Source: Tropicibacter sp. Alg240-R139 | GTDB taxonomy: Bacteria; Pseudomonadota; Alphaproteobacteria; Rhodobacterales; Rhodobacteraceae | Assembly (NCBI RefSeq): GCF_900537075.1 | Contig: NZ_UNRA01000002.1 | Span: 669,249 to 733,248 of the forward strand | Length of the DNA: 64,000 nucleotides | Reading direction: 5' to 3' | Part shown: in pieces, positions 28,054 to 37,257 of the stretch | Layout: each line of letters starts with the position of its first letter | Position numbering within the stretch: position 1 is the stretch's first letter | Program-made: the position numbers and the translations under genes | The notes under the pieces: model-generated | The model's input: the letters and a program-made list of their open reading frames with translations, nothing else | Told to the model about the DNA's origin: nothing | Database searches by the model: none

Positions 28054-31000
28054 AGCAGCCCCTCCATCTCGGCCCGCAGCGAGTTGCGACGGGTATCCCA
28101 CAATCCGGCCTCGTAAAGCGCGCGGAACTTGTCGAGCATCGCTTGATGCGCCTGCGGATTGGCCTGTCGCAGGAAGGAATCGACGTCGGGGTTGCCCAGT
28201 GTGGCGTCATGGTAGAGGTCAAAAAGATGCGGCGCGACGGTGCCCGACAGATGCGCAAAGCTGGCCATGTGATCGAGCGTCGCTGCAATTTCGGCAGCGC
28301 CCCGGAAACCATGCCGTTTCATCCCGGCGATCCAGCCAGGGTTGGCAGCGCGGGCGTGGACGACGCGGCTGATTTCTTCGGGCAAGGTGCGGGCGCGTGG
28401 GTGTTCCGGGTTGGTGTTGTCCAGATGGTAGAGCTGCGCGGTGCCGCCGGTCACTTTCTTGGCGGCGGCAAAACCTGCCTCGTGCGTGGCATAATCATTG
28501 GCCAGTAACAGGTCGGTTTCGGTCAGGTCCTGCAGGTGAACAAAACTGTCGGCCTTGGCGACGCGGTCGGTGATACCGTCGAGGTCTTGGGCGATATGCT
28601 CGCCCTCCAGTGCGAAGGAACTGGCGTTGAGCCAGGCGTTTCCAGCGGCCTCGCGCGCCTCATCGGTGTAGGTCTCGCTGTGCTCGCCCATGCCCAGGCC
28701 ATAGCTGCCAGGGGCGGGTCCAAAGACGCGCGCGGCAGGTTCCTGCCCGGCGTATGGGTTCCAATCGGGCGCCTCGTCTCGGGTGCAGAGCGCGCGTATA
28801 GCCTGCCCGTAAAGTGCTGACAGAGTTGGGAAAACATCGCGGAAAAGGCCCGAGACGCGCAATGTAACGTCCAACCGAGGGCGGTCCAGATCGGTAATCG
28901 GCAGTACTTCGATCCCTGATACCCGCTCGCTGCCCGCGTCCCAGATGGGTTTCACGCCCAGCAGATGCAGGGCCATGGCGAACTCCTCACCGGCCGTGCG
29001 CATGGTGGCAGAACCCCAGAGGTCGACGATCAAGCCGCGAGGGTAGTCACCTTCCTCTTGCAGATGCCTACGCACCAATTCTTCCGCAAGGTTCACACCT
29101 TGAGCATATGCCGCGCGGGTGGGCACTGAACGCGGGTCGGTGGTGTAAAGGTTGCGGCCTGTGGGCAGCACATCCGTCCGACCTCGATAGGGCGACCCAG
29201 AGGGGCCGGATTCGATCCGCTTGCCTGCGAGCGCGTCCAGCAGCCCCTGCCGTTCCGCATGGGCCGAAGCAGTGGGGTCGAAATTGCCGGTCACGCCTGG
29301 CACGCGGCCATAGATGTGCAGCCCGTCGCCGAACTGGCTCTCCTTGATGTCACAGACGAACCGGTCGATGCGGGTGATCGCCTCAGCTGAGTTGGTGGCA
29401 CGATCCAGGCCCAGATCGTTTTCCAGCCCTATGGCCTGCGCCTCATCCCGGATGTCAGATTGCAACCGATCGCGGCGTTTCGGGTCCAGCCCGTCAGCGT
29501 TTGAGAATTCATCGAGTAATGCTTCGAGCCGTACCATCCGGTCCGGCGTGCCGCTTTCGCGCATCGCGGGTGGGATGTGGCCCAGAGTAACGGCACCGAT
29601 GCGGCGCTTGGCCTGTGCAGCTTCGCCCGGGTCGTTGACGATAAAGGGATAGATGACGGGCAAGTTACCCACCAGCGCCTCGGGCCAGCAATCGTTTGAC
29701 AGGGCCACGGATTTGCCGGGAAGCCACTCCAGCGTGCCATGCGCGCCGATGTGGATCAGGGCGTCGGCGTTTAACGCGTGGCGCAGCCAAAGGTAGAAGG
29801 CGACGTAAGAGTGACGCGGGGTGCGGCCAAGGTCGTGGTAGTCATCGTCGCGCACCTCTGGAGTGCCACGTTCCGGTTGCAACGCTATAATCGCCTTGCC
29901 GCGTTTGAGGGCTGTGAAATGGAATGCATCTTGTGAAAATGTCGCATCACTTTCTGGATCACCCCATGCGTCTTGCAAATTTTGGCGTAACTCGGGCGAA
30001 ACCGTGGCGAGAGCTTGACGGTACTCTTTGACCGGCCACGAAATCGTCGCATTTTGCAAATCTACGGCAATGGGCGTCTCAATTGCGGTGGCGTAGCCTT
30101 GGGATTGCAGGTCCGACAATATGCCCTCAGCCGAAGCCAAAGCGTCCAGACCCACCGCATGGGCCATCTGCCAGCCTTTGCCGGGGTAGGTCGAGAGCAC
30201 CATGACCGGCACCTGCTCGGCTTTGGGTTTGGCAGTCAGGTTAAGCCAACCGCTGACCCGGTCAACGACCGCCTCAATCCGATCCGGGTCGGGGCGGTGG
30301 GTGAAGCGGGAGTATTCGAGATCGGGGTCTTTCTTGCCCGGTTCCTTGAAGGACACAACGCCGGTGTTGATGCGCCCATCGACCTCGGGCAGCACCACAT
30401 GCATGGCGAGGTCGGCAGGCGAGAGGCCTCGCTCGGCCTCGGCCCAGGCCTTGCGGCGCGAGGTCGACAGAGCGACCTGAAATACCGGTACGTCTGCGGC
30501 ATCGAGCGGGGAGGTGCCCGAGGCTCCGCGACCTGAGAAAGACGTCGCGTTAATGATCGCAGAAGGGGACAGTGTTTGCATCTGTTCACGCAGCCGGTCC
30601 GCTGCTCTTGGTGCTTTCAGCGACGGCGCAAACAGTCCGACAGCATCATAGCCACGTTTGCGCAGCGATGTGATCAGGGCTGCGACGGGAGCCGTGTCTG
30701 CTGCGGTCAGATAAGCCCGGTAAAAGGTGACCAGAACGCGGGGTTTGTCACCGTCAAACGCGACCTCAGGCGCGATCACACCGCTATCCGGGCACCACGC
30801 CCCGAATTCAGGTAGGGATTTGGAACCCATCACGGGACCTGCATAGAGCCCGGTTGCCAGCGCCATTTGTGCCAGTGCCGCTTGGGCAGCTACTTCGCCG
30901 CCGGTGTCACACAGATGCGCCAGACGCCGCAGGGTCGAGACGGGCAGGGTGGAATAGTCATCCAGCCGCGTGTCTTCGCGCCCGTCTGCCGGCAAGACCG

Positions 31001-31343
31001 CGAGCGCCAGCCCTTTGGCCTGCGCTAAGGCGAGCACCTGTTGCAGACCATAGGCCCAATACGGCACGCCGCCGATCAGGCGGATCAGGATGCCCTTGGC
31101 CCCTTCAAGGGTCTGCTCCACGTAGGTGTCGACAGACAGGGGATGCTTCAGCGCCGCGAGATTCGCCAACCGCAGGGATGGCATGCGTCCTTCGGGACCG
31201 CTACCGCGATGCCAACCCGCCGCAAAAGCGCCCAGGTCACTGTCCGAGAACGACAGCACAACCAGTTCCCCGGGCGTCTGACCCAGATCCATCGGTGTAT
31301 CGGCCTCATCCAGACCGTGGCTTTCGCGAAAGACGACATGCAT
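28050..31343 (-). CDS. cobN: cobaltochelatase subunit CobN
   Basis: 1097-aa large subunit of the ATP-dependent aerobic cobaltochelatase, homologous to magnesium chelatase BchH. A conserved HIGAHGTLEWLPGK lies in the middle, and ESQFGDGLHIYGR and RGLIVDLWGSATMRTAGE lie further on. CobS and CobT are not in this window and should be elsewhere. The start codon is 15 bases after the cobW stop on the same strand. Confidence 0.96.
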   Translation of the reverse strand: MHVVFRESHGLDEADTPMDLGQTPGELVVLSFSDSDLGAFAAGWHRGSGPEGRMPSLRLANLAALKHPLSVDTYVEQTLEGAKGILIRLIGGVPYWAYGLQQVLALAQAKGLALAVLPADGREDTRLDDYSTLPVSTLRRLAHLCDTGGEVAAQAALAQMALATGLYAGPVMGSKSLPEFGAWCPDSGVIAPEVAFDGDKPRVLVTFYRAYLTAADTAPVAALITSLRKRGYDAVGLFAPSLKAPRAADRLREQMQTLSPSAIINATSFSGRGASGTSPLDAADVPVFQVALSTSRRKAWAEAERGLSPADLAMHVVLPEVDGRINTGVVSFKEPGKKDPDLEYSRFTHRPDPDRIEAVVDRVSGWLNLTAKPKAEQVPVMVLSTYPGKGWQMAHAVGLDALASAEGILSDLQSQGYATAIETPIAVDLQNATISWPVKEYRQALATVSPELRQNLQDAWGDPESDATFSQDAFHFTALKRGKAIIALQPERGTPEVRDDDYHDLGRTPRHSYVAFYLWLRHALNADALIHIGAHGTLEWLPGKSVALSNDCWPEALVGNLPVIYPFIVNDPGEAAQAKRRIGAVTLGHIPPAMRESGTPDRMVRLEALLDEFSNADGLDPKRRDRLQSDIRDEAQAIGLENDLGLDRATNSAEAITRIDRFVCDIKESQFGDGLHIYGRVPGVTGNFDPTASAHAERQGLLDALAGKRIESGPSGSPYRGRTDVLPTGRNLYTTDPRSVPTRAAYAQGVNLAEELVRRHLQEEGDYPRGLIVDLWGSATMRTAGEEFAMALHLLGVKPIWDAGSERVSGIEVLPITDLDRPRLDVTLRVSGLFRDVFPTLSALYGQAIRALCTRDEAPDWNPYAGQEPAARVFGPAPGSYGLGMGEHSETYTDEAREAAGNAWLNASSFALEGEHIAQDLDGITDRVAKADSFVHLQDLTETDLLLANDYATHEAGFAAAKKVTGGTAQLYHLDNTNPEHPRARTLPEEISRVVHARAANPGWIAGMKRHGFRGAAEIAATLDHMASFAHLSGTVAPHLFDLYHDATLGNPDVDSFLRQANPQAHQAMLDKFRALYEAGLWDTRRNSLRAEMEGLL

Positions 31344-31358
31344 TGGCGGTCTTGGTCC

Positions 31359-32414
31359 TTATTCTGCCGGTTCGGTCTGACCGGCGAGGATGTCGCGGAT
31401 GCGCGCCTCTTGGATGTCGTCATGCTCAGCAATGACAACGACGCGGCCCAGACGGTTCTCTTCCGCCTTCCAGGGGCGGTCGAACTGGTGACGCACGCGG
31501 GCACCCACGGCCTGCACCAGCAGACGCATCGGTTTGCCCACAACTGCAGCGTAACCTTTGACACGCAGAATGTTCAGCTCATTGGCGAGACGCTCGATCC
31601 GGTCCACTAGCTCTTGCGGGTCGGTCAGTTCGGGCAGTTCAACCACGATGCTTTCAAAGTCGTCATGCTCGTGATCGTGGTGGCCATCGTGATGGCTGGG
31701 GCGGGCTTCCATGTCATCCTCTGCGGCTGCTTCCAGACCCAGAACAACGCGAACGTCCACGGCGCCTTCGGCCACCTCAACCACCGGCAGCGGGCGCGGG
31801 GCCTCGGCTGCGATGATCTCTTTGGCCTTGGCGATGCCGGCAGCGCCTGCCAGATCCGGCTTGGTCAGCAGAATGATGTCCGCGCAAGAGATCTGATCTT
31901 CGAACACTTCGGACAGGGGCGTTTCGTGGTCGATACTGTCGTCGGCCAGGCGCTGGGCGTCTACGGCTTCGACGTTCGGTGCAAAGCGACCAGCGGCGAC
32001 AGCTTCGGCATCGGCCAGCGCGATCACGCCGTCGACGGTGATTTTCGAACGAATATCGGGCCAGTCAAATGCTTTCAGAAGCGGCTTTGGCAGCGCCAGA
32101 CCAGAGGTTTCGATCAGAATATGCTCGGGGCGCGGTTCCAGCGCCATCAGCGCCTCGATGGTCGGGATGAAGTCATCGGCCACGGTGCAGCAGATGCAGC
32201 CGTTGGCCAGCTCCATGATGTTCTCGGCGGGGCAATCGGGGATCGCGCAGGACTTCAGGATTTCACCATCCACGCCCACATCGCCAAACTCGTTGACAAT
32301 AACAGCCAGACGCTTGCCCTGCGGGTTCTGCATCAGGTGGCGCACTAGCGTAGTTTTACCTGAACCAAGGAAGCCGGTGATGACAGTGACGGGAAGTTTT
32401 TCAAGGGTCGACAT
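31359..32414 (-). CDS. cobW: CobW metallochaperone GTPase
   Basis: 351-aa COG0523 GTPase: Walker A GFLGSGKTT near residue 14, metal motif NGCICC near 73, LLTKPD near 182 and an internal His-rich loop (HHDGHHDHEHDD, about 239-250). It is thought to deliver cobalt for the CobN chelatase. The ATG at 32414 follows the DUF1636 stop by 4 bases. It is distinct from the ZigA-like paralogue at 47165. Confidence 0.95.
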   Translation of the reverse strand: MSTLEKLPVTVITGFLGSGKTTLVRHLMQNPQGKRLAVIVNEFGDVGVDGEILKSCAIPDCPAENIMELANGCICCTVADDFIPTIEALMALEPRPEHILIETSGLALPKPLLKAFDWPDIRSKITVDGVIALADAEAVAAGRFAPNVEAVDAQRLADDSIDHETPLSEVFEDQISCADIILLTKPDLAGAAGIAKAKEIIAAEAPRPLPVVEVAEGAVDVRVVLGLEAAAEDDMEARPSHHDGHHDHEHDDFESIVVELPELTDPQELVDRIERLANELNILRVKGYAAVVGKPMRLLVQAVGARVRHQFDRPWKAEENRLGRVVVIAEHDDIQEARIRDILAGQTEPAE

Positions 32415-32418
32415 GGGG

Positions 32419-32793
32419 TCAGGCTCCGATCGGGGGAATGCGCGCGGCGCAGTTTTTGCGGAAATGGACGGGACGCTCGCGCCAGGGGACAATCCCGTCA
32501 GCGGTGGCGTGGTATTTGGTGGCGCCTTCGACGATCACGTCGACGTCGTCGGCCTCGTTCAGGTTTTCATAGACAAAGGTCCAGCGCGACGGTCCGCCGC
32601 GCAACACGACCGAGCAACCCTGATCGCAATTGGACAGGCATTCGACGGCCTTCAACTGGACGCCTTCGGGTAGCTCTGCCTCTTCTAGCGCCTTGTGCAA
32701 CAAGGTGCCGGGTCGCTGCGCGTCATCTTCGATGGGCAGGCCACGTCGGCATGTTGTGCAGACCAGCAGCTCAACTGGTGCAAAATCACTCAT
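32419..32793 (-). CDS. DUF1636 [2Fe-2S] ferredoxin-like protein of the cob operon
   Basis: 124 aa. CTTCRRG near residue 11 and ECLSNCDQGC near 51-60 give C-x2-C and C-x3-C-x3-C patterns of a thioredoxin-like Fe-S fold; the C-terminus FRKNCAARIPP matches the paralogue at 16610. It is the first gene behind the cobalamin riboswitch. A role in electron supply to the pathway (for example CobG or cobalt reduction) is an inference. Start: second of two ATGs (the other at 32802), as the G-run ribosome site abuts the first. Confidence 0.88.
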   Translation of the reverse strand: MSDFAPVELLVCTTCRRGLPIEDDAQRPGTLLHKALEEAELPEGVQLKAVECLSNCDQGCSVVLRGGPSRWTFVYENLNEADDVDVIVEGATKYHATADGIVPWRERPVHFRKNCAARIPPIGA

Positions 32794-32802
32794 CTCTCTC
32801 AT

Positions 32803-32879
32803 CCCCCCTTGGGTTTTGGGGGACGGGGTATGCGCGGGCCATGGTCAGACACATGGGCCGTCACCGGAACACCCCGTCC
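32803..32879 (-). promoter_or_regulatory. possible riboswitch expression platform
   Basis: On the minus strand, GGACGGGGT (32879-32871) can pair with ACCCCGTCC (32829-32821). Next to it CCCCC-AAAACCCAA-GGGGG can form a hairpin that buries the G-rich ribosome site of the DUF1636 gene. The two stems lie between aptamer and start codon, consistent with translational control; the switching itself is inferred. Confidence 0.5.
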
Positions 32880-32893
32880 GGTCTGGTCTTCGG

Positions 32894-33081
32894 GCGTTGG
32901 CAGGTCTCCCGGCTTGCGGATGTCAGATGGTGGGCCATCTGTCGGGCGTCCCGCCTTCCCGGCCTGATTGGCCAGTGGCTTGGGCACCCTCTCCGGTCAC
33001 GGTCGCGGGGGCGGCTGTGTTTGATCGGGCTGAACCCGAATGACACATTCCCTTTTCATCTGTTTGCACAGACACCAACGC
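32894..33081 (-). promoter_or_regulatory. cobalamin riboswitch upstream of DUF1636-cobW-cobN operon
   Basis: Minus-strand reading shows AAAAGGGAATGTG, GCCGCCCCCGCGACCGTGA, GCCACTGGCC, GGGAAGGCGGGA and GCCGGGAGACCTGCC, all cobalamin-aptamer pieces in the right order. The closing stem is GCGTTGG (33081-33075) with CCAACGC (32900-32894). It precedes the whole minus-strand cob cluster by about 100 bases. Confidence 0.94.
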
Positions 33082-33166
33082 AAGCGACATGGGGCATGCA
33101 GGCAGGCCTTGTCAAGCTTGCGGCAGGTGTCTGATCAGTATGTCAGAGAAAAGCGACCGGATGCGG

Positions 33167-34051
33167 TCAGCCAGCGGCATGCAAGTCCGTTCGGTCGCGT
33201 AGCCAGGCCATGAACAACTGGGCCGAGGTCGTCTGCGTTGCCGGTTCGTCTGAGTGAATCAGGTAATGCGATTGCGCAAACGGAATCGCAGGACCCGCGA
33301 TTTGCAACGGAGCCCCTTGGGCGATGGCATTGCAGGCAAAGCGGCTGAGGATCGTAGCAAATCCCGCGCCACCCATGACCAGTTGCAGGGCGGCGACGGT
33401 GGTGTCCACGGAATGGCGGGGTGGTTCTTGGGCCGGGGGAAGGCCCTGCGCCTCGAAATATCGGGCCCAGTTGTCCTCGTACCCAAGGATGTGGATCAGG
33501 GGGCCGGATTGAAGCGCGTCAAGGTTGGGTTTTGGGGCATCGACGCGGCAGACGGGGACAATTGTTTCATCACACAGCTTCTCGGCTCTTAGGCCGGGCC
33601 AATCACCGTAACCAAGGCGGATTTCCACATCGACGTCATCCACTTTGGTGCTGTCGGCCCAGATGTTGGACACCAGACGCACGGGAATATCAGGGTAAAG
33701 GTCGCCAAACGCGGGCAATTCTGCAGCGAGCCAGTAAGTAGCGGTCGAAATAGCGGAGCGAATGGTCAGGGTCTGGCGACGGTCTCCGCCAAACAGCGCA
33801 TTTGTGCTGAGCGAGATGTCCGAAAGCGCCCTGCGCACGGTTAGCGCATAGGATTGACCCAGTTCCGTCAGCTCCAACCGACGCGCAGCACGGGTGAATA
33901 GCTTTACACCCAGATCGCCTTCGAGCGAGCGGATGTGCAGCGAAACAGCGGTTTGAGTGAGCCCCAGCTCTCGCCCCGTTTCGGTGAAATTTAGGTGCCG
34001 TGCTGCGGCCTCGAAAGAACGCAACCAGATCGGGTTGGGAAGGCGGTTCAT
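33167..34051 (-). CDS. LysR-family transcriptional regulator (GcvA-like)
   Basis: 294 aa. The winged HTH at residues 4-63 contains WLRSFEAAARHLNFTETGRELGLTQTAVSLHI, described here as a landmark only. The substrate-binding domain follows from about 90. It is divergent from a beta-hydroxyacid dehydrogenase gene 123 bases away, the usual arrangement for a LysR regulator and its target. The inducer is unknown. Confidence 0.92.
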   Translation of the reverse strand: MNRLPNPIWLRSFEAAARHLNFTETGRELGLTQTAVSLHIRSLEGDLGVKLFTRAARRLELTELGQSYALTVRRALSDISLSTNALFGGDRRQTLTIRSAISTATYWLAAELPAFGDLYPDIPVRLVSNIWADSTKVDDVDVEIRLGYGDWPGLRAEKLCDETIVPVCRVDAPKPNLDALQSGPLIHILGYEDNWARYFEAQGLPPAQEPPRHSVDTTVAALQLVMGGAGFATILSRFACNAIAQGAPLQIAGPAIPFAQSHYLIHSDEPATQTTSAQLFMAWLRDRTDLHAAG

Positions 34052-34141
34052 TTATCACCAAAAAAATTTGCACATTTGTTGTATTATTATTCGTTTCTCT
34101 TGGCACATGTCACGCGGAATACTCTGCCTCAGAATCGTATA

Positions 34142-34159
34142 CGCGGGCATGCCGCCCGC
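34142..34159. repeat. short inverted repeat in the LysR/dehydrogenase promoter region
   Basis: GCGGGC-ATGCC-GCCCGC lies 16 bases before the dehydrogenase start. It could fold in the leader RNA or be an operator; nothing decides between these. Confidence 0.35.
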
Positions 34160-34174
34160 CTTGGAGGATACATC

Positions 34175-35140
34175 ATGAAAGTTGGCTTCATCGGTCTTGG
34201 CAATGTGGGCGGCAAGCTCTCGGGCTCGCTTTTGCGCAATGGCATCGACCTGACGGTGCATGACCTGAATTCGGCGCTGGTCGATGATTTTGTTGCGCGC
34301 GGTGCTGCACGGGGTGAAAGCCCGGCGCAACTGATGCGCGATTGCGATGCGGTGATCACCTGCCTGCCATCGCCCTCCGCCTCCGATGCGGTGATGCAAG
34401 AGATGTTGCCGGAAGTGAGCGAAGGCAAAATCTGGATGGAGATGTCGACCACGGACGAGGCCGAAGCCAAGCGCCTAGGGGTCATGGTGATCGAACGCGG
34501 CGGGGCGGCAGTGGATTGCCCGGTGTCCGGCGGGTGTCACCGCGCCGATACCGGCAACATTTCGATCTTTGCGGGCTGTGATCGCGAGACGTTCGAACGT
34601 ATTCTGCCATTCCTGACCACGATGGGTCGTCGCGTTCTGCACACGGGCGAGTTGGGCTCGGCCTCGATCCTGAAGGTTGTCACCAACTATCTGGCGACCG
34701 CGAACCTAGTCACTTGCTGCGAGGCGCTGGTGACGGCCAAGGCGGCCGGCATGGATTTGAACACGACTTATGAAGCGATGAAAATCAGCTCGGGCACGTC
34801 GTTTGTGCATGAAACCGAAAGCCAGGTGATTCTGAACGGGTCACGCGACATTTCCTTCACCATGGATCTGGTGAAAAAGGACGCGGGCCTGTTCCACGAG
34901 GTTGCCAAGCGCAATAACGTGCCATTGGAAGTCGCGCCGATGTTGGTCGACATCTTTGATGACGGCATTGCACGTTTTGGCGAGCGCGAGCTGTCGCCCA
35001 ACATCATCAAGCGGTTGGAACAGGCCACCGGCCTGGATATTCTGGCCCCCGGCTTCCCGCCAGAGATGACGGATGATGAGCCGGAAGAAGCCGGCTATGA
35101 GGTGATCCCTCAAGGCAAGGGACAGCAAGCAGCAGAGTAA
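34175..35140 (+). CDS. beta-hydroxyacid dehydrogenase (3-hydroxyisobutyrate dehydrogenase family)
   Basis: 321 aa. NAD(P)-binding GFIGLGNVGG at 4-13, substrate loop DCPVSGG (114-120, usually DAPVSGG) and the catalytic Lys in GSASILKVVTNYL (about 167). The family includes 3-hydroxyisobutyrate, tartronate semialdehyde and L-threonate dehydrogenases; the actual substrate is not evident. The ATG at 34175 follows GGAGG at 8 bases. Likely regulated by the divergent LysR protein. Confidence 0.92.
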   Translation: MKVGFIGLGNVGGKLSGSLLRNGIDLTVHDLNSALVDDFVARGAARGESPAQLMRDCDAVITCLPSPSASDAVMQEMLPEVSEGKIWMEMSTTDEAEAKRLGVMVIERGGAAVDCPVSGGCHRADTGNISIFAGCDRETFERILPFLTTMGRRVLHTGELGSASILKVVTNYLATANLVTCCEALVTAKAAGMDLNTTYEAMKISSGTSFVHETESQVILNGSRDISFTMDLVKKDAGLFHEVAKRNNVPLEVAPMLVDIFDDGIARFGERELSPNIIKRLEQATGLDILAPGFPPEMTDDEPEEAGYEVIPQGKGQQAAE

Positions 35141-35180
35141 CCCCGCTTAATCCAGCACAGCAATTGCGTTTTCGAACTGA

Positions 35181-35208
35181 GAGTGCCGAACCTGAGTGTT
35201 CGGCACTC
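35181..35208. terminator. hairpin between convergent genes
   Basis: A perfect 11-bp stem GAGTGCCGAAC / GTTCGGCACTC with a CTGAGT loop lies between the dehydrogenase (plus) and the VOC gene (minus). No T-run follows on either strand, so termination would be Rho-assisted or bidirectional; call is tentative. Confidence 0.5.
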
Positions 35209-35210
35209 TG

Positions 35211-35627
35211 CTATCCGTCTCGACCTGGTTCGTCCGGATTGCTTGAAAACAAGGCGATCTTGTTGCCTTGGGGATCGCGTAGGTAGCTTACGAAAAACTG
35301 GGGGCCATAGGCGTCGCGAAATCCCGGCTGCCCCTCATCATGGCCCCCTGCCGCGAGGGCTGCGGCGTGCAGATCACGAACCTGACGTTGGTTTTGGGCC
35401 TCAAAAGCCACCATCACCCCGTTCCCGGTTGAGGCTGGCCCGCCGTCATAGGGAGTTTTGACGTAGAAATCTGGCGAAACCGGGCGTTGGCCGAGTGCGA
35501 CCGGCAGGGCGTAGCTCAGGTCGCCGTGATACCACTCCAGCTCATACCCAAGGGCCGGCAGAAAGGCAGAGTAGAAGCGCTCAGCGCGAGGCATGTCGTT
35601 GGCGCCAATGGTCACGTATGCAATCAT
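35211..35627 (-). CDS. VOC-family (glyoxalase-like) protein
   Basis: 138 aa with the paired beta-alpha-beta-beta-beta plan of vicinal-oxygen-chelate proteins: YVTIGANDMPRAERFYSAFL at the N-terminus, GYELEWYHG near 32, DAYGPQFFVSYLRDPQGNKI near the end. The final metal-ligand Glu typical of glyoxalase I is not obvious, so a catalytic assignment is not justified. Monocistronic in appearance. Confidence 0.85.
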   Translation of the reverse strand: MIAYVTIGANDMPRAERFYSAFLPALGYELEWYHGDLSYALPVALGQRPVSPDFYVKTPYDGGPASTGNGVMVAFEAQNQRQVRDLHAAALAAGGHDEGQPGFRDAYGPQFFVSYLRDPQGNKIALFSSNPDEPGRDG

Positions 35628-35833
35628 TCTCTTCGGTTTCCTTTGAGATGTTACGCGATTCTACCGCATTTTATTGAAACCACACACCAAGAGGAGTACT
35701 GGAAGCGTCGCGGGTTATTGCTGGATGCGTCATCGCTAACCATTGATAAATACTGACAAAGCAATAGCCTCCTCTCAGTTTCAATCAAGACCAAGTGTTC
35801 ATCCCGGTGTTTTGTTCCAGATAGGGTGTCTGA

Positions 35834-37246
35834 ATGTTAGACGGATTTTCGGCCGAGACGCTGGCGCGGTTTCAATTCGCCTTTACCGTGTCCTTTCACA
35901 TCATCTTTCCAGCGTTTTCGATTGGGTTGGCGAGCTTTCTGGCCGTGCTCAACGGCCAATGGCTGCGGACACGAGATCAAGTCTATCTGACGCTCTTCAA
36001 CTACTGGAAAAAGATTTTTGCAGTGGCCTTTGGCATGGGCGTCGTCTCGGGCATCGTCATGTCATACCAATTCGGCACCAATTGGGCGGTGTTTTCCGAA
36101 AGAGCAGGGCCGGTGATCGGGCCGCTGATGGCCTATGAGGTACTGACCGCATTTTTCCTGGAAGCGGGGTTCCTGGGCATCATGCTCTTTGGCCGTGACA
36201 AAGTGGGCGAAGGGCTGCACATGATGGCTACGGCTCTGGTCGCGGTCGGGACGCTGACTTCGGCCACGTGGATTTTGAGCGTCAACAGCTGGATGCAGAC
36301 ACCGGCGGGGTACGAGATTAATGAGTTGGGACAGTTTGTTCCGGCTGATTGGTGGGCCATCGTTTTCAATCCCTCTTTCACGCACAGGCTGGTGCATATG
36401 GTTCTGGCCGCGTATCTGACCACGGCGTTTGTCGTGGCAGGCGTCGCTGGCTGGCAGTTGCTTCGGGGGCGGGCGACCGACGGCACGCGCAAGATGTTTT
36501 CCATGGCGATGTGGATGGCTGCCATTGTCACACCGATCCAAATTTTTGCAGGCGACTCGCACGGGTTGAACACACTGGAACATCAACCCGTAAAGGTCAT
36601 GGCCATGGAGGGGCATTTCGAAAGCCACCCCGACGGCGCGCCGCTGATCCTGTTCGGGTTTCCAAACCAAAAGGAAAAGCGCGTCGATTACGCGATCGAA
36701 ATCCCCAAATTGTCGTCTTTGATCCTGAAACACGACCTGAACGCGCCGCTTGATGGGTTGGACACGGTGCCTGATGACGAAGAACCACCTGTTGCGATCG
36801 TGTTCTGGTCGTTCCGTGTCATGGTGGGGATCGGTTTTGCAATGTTGGGTGTGGGCCTCTGGAGCCTGCTGCAAAGGGCGCGCGGGCGGCTCTATACGTC
36901 CAAATGGCTGCATCGTGTCACAGTTGTGATGGGGCCGACGGGATTCGTGGCTGTTTTGGCGGGGTGGATCACGACCGAAGTTGGGCGGCAGCCCTACACG
37001 GTTTACGGGTTGTTGCGCACATCCGACTCGCTATCCCCTGTTGCGGCGCCGGCTGTGGCGACGTCTCTGATCATGTTCATCGTTGTCTACTTTTTTGTCT
37101 TTGGGGCGGGTACATTTTACATACTTAGATTGATGAACAAGGCGCCAGGAGAGGGCTCGGATGACCAAACTCTTGCGGGGCCGTTGCGCACGGCTGGTAT
37201 CGTGCCACCCAAACAGTTCGACGCATCAAAAACGCCGGGCGAATAA
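35834..37246 (+). CDS. cydA: cytochrome bd-type ubiquinol oxidase subunit I (CioA-like)
   Basis: 470-aa membrane subunit of a bd-type quinol oxidase. VSFHIIFPAFSIGLASFL carries the high-spin haem ligand His (about 22), FTHRLVHMVLAAYL the second (about 190), and GRQPYTVYGLLRTSD near 395 is the conserved segment. The Q-loop is short, as in cyanide-insensitive CioA. It reduces oxygen to water with ubiquinol without proton pumping. cydB follows after 11 bases with a GGAGG-type site. Confidence 0.94.
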   Translation: MLDGFSAETLARFQFAFTVSFHIIFPAFSIGLASFLAVLNGQWLRTRDQVYLTLFNYWKKIFAVAFGMGVVSGIVMSYQFGTNWAVFSERAGPVIGPLMAYEVLTAFFLEAGFLGIMLFGRDKVGEGLHMMATALVAVGTLTSATWILSVNSWMQTPAGYEINELGQFVPADWWAIVFNPSFTHRLVHMVLAAYLTTAFVVAGVAGWQLLRGRATDGTRKMFSMAMWMAAIVTPIQIFAGDSHGLNTLEHQPVKVMAMEGHFESHPDGAPLILFGFPNQKEKRVDYAIEIPKLSSLILKHDLNAPLDGLDTVPDDEEPPVAIVFWSFRVMVGIGFAMLGVGLWSLLQRARGRLYTSKWLHRVTVVMGPTGFVAVLAGWITTEVGRQPYTVYGLLRTSDSLSPVAAPAVATSLIMFIVVYFFVFGAGTFYILRLMNKAPGEGSDDQTLAGPLRTAGIVPPKQFDASKTPGE

Positions 37247-37257
37247 GGAGGTAGGAT

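Noticed and set aside
5443-33081. CRISPR arrays
   Set aside because: No regularly spaced direct repeats were seen here or elsewhere in the window.
35181-35208. Standard intrinsic terminator
   Set aside because: The stem is perfect but no T-run follows on either strand, so it is listed only as a tentative terminator hairpin.
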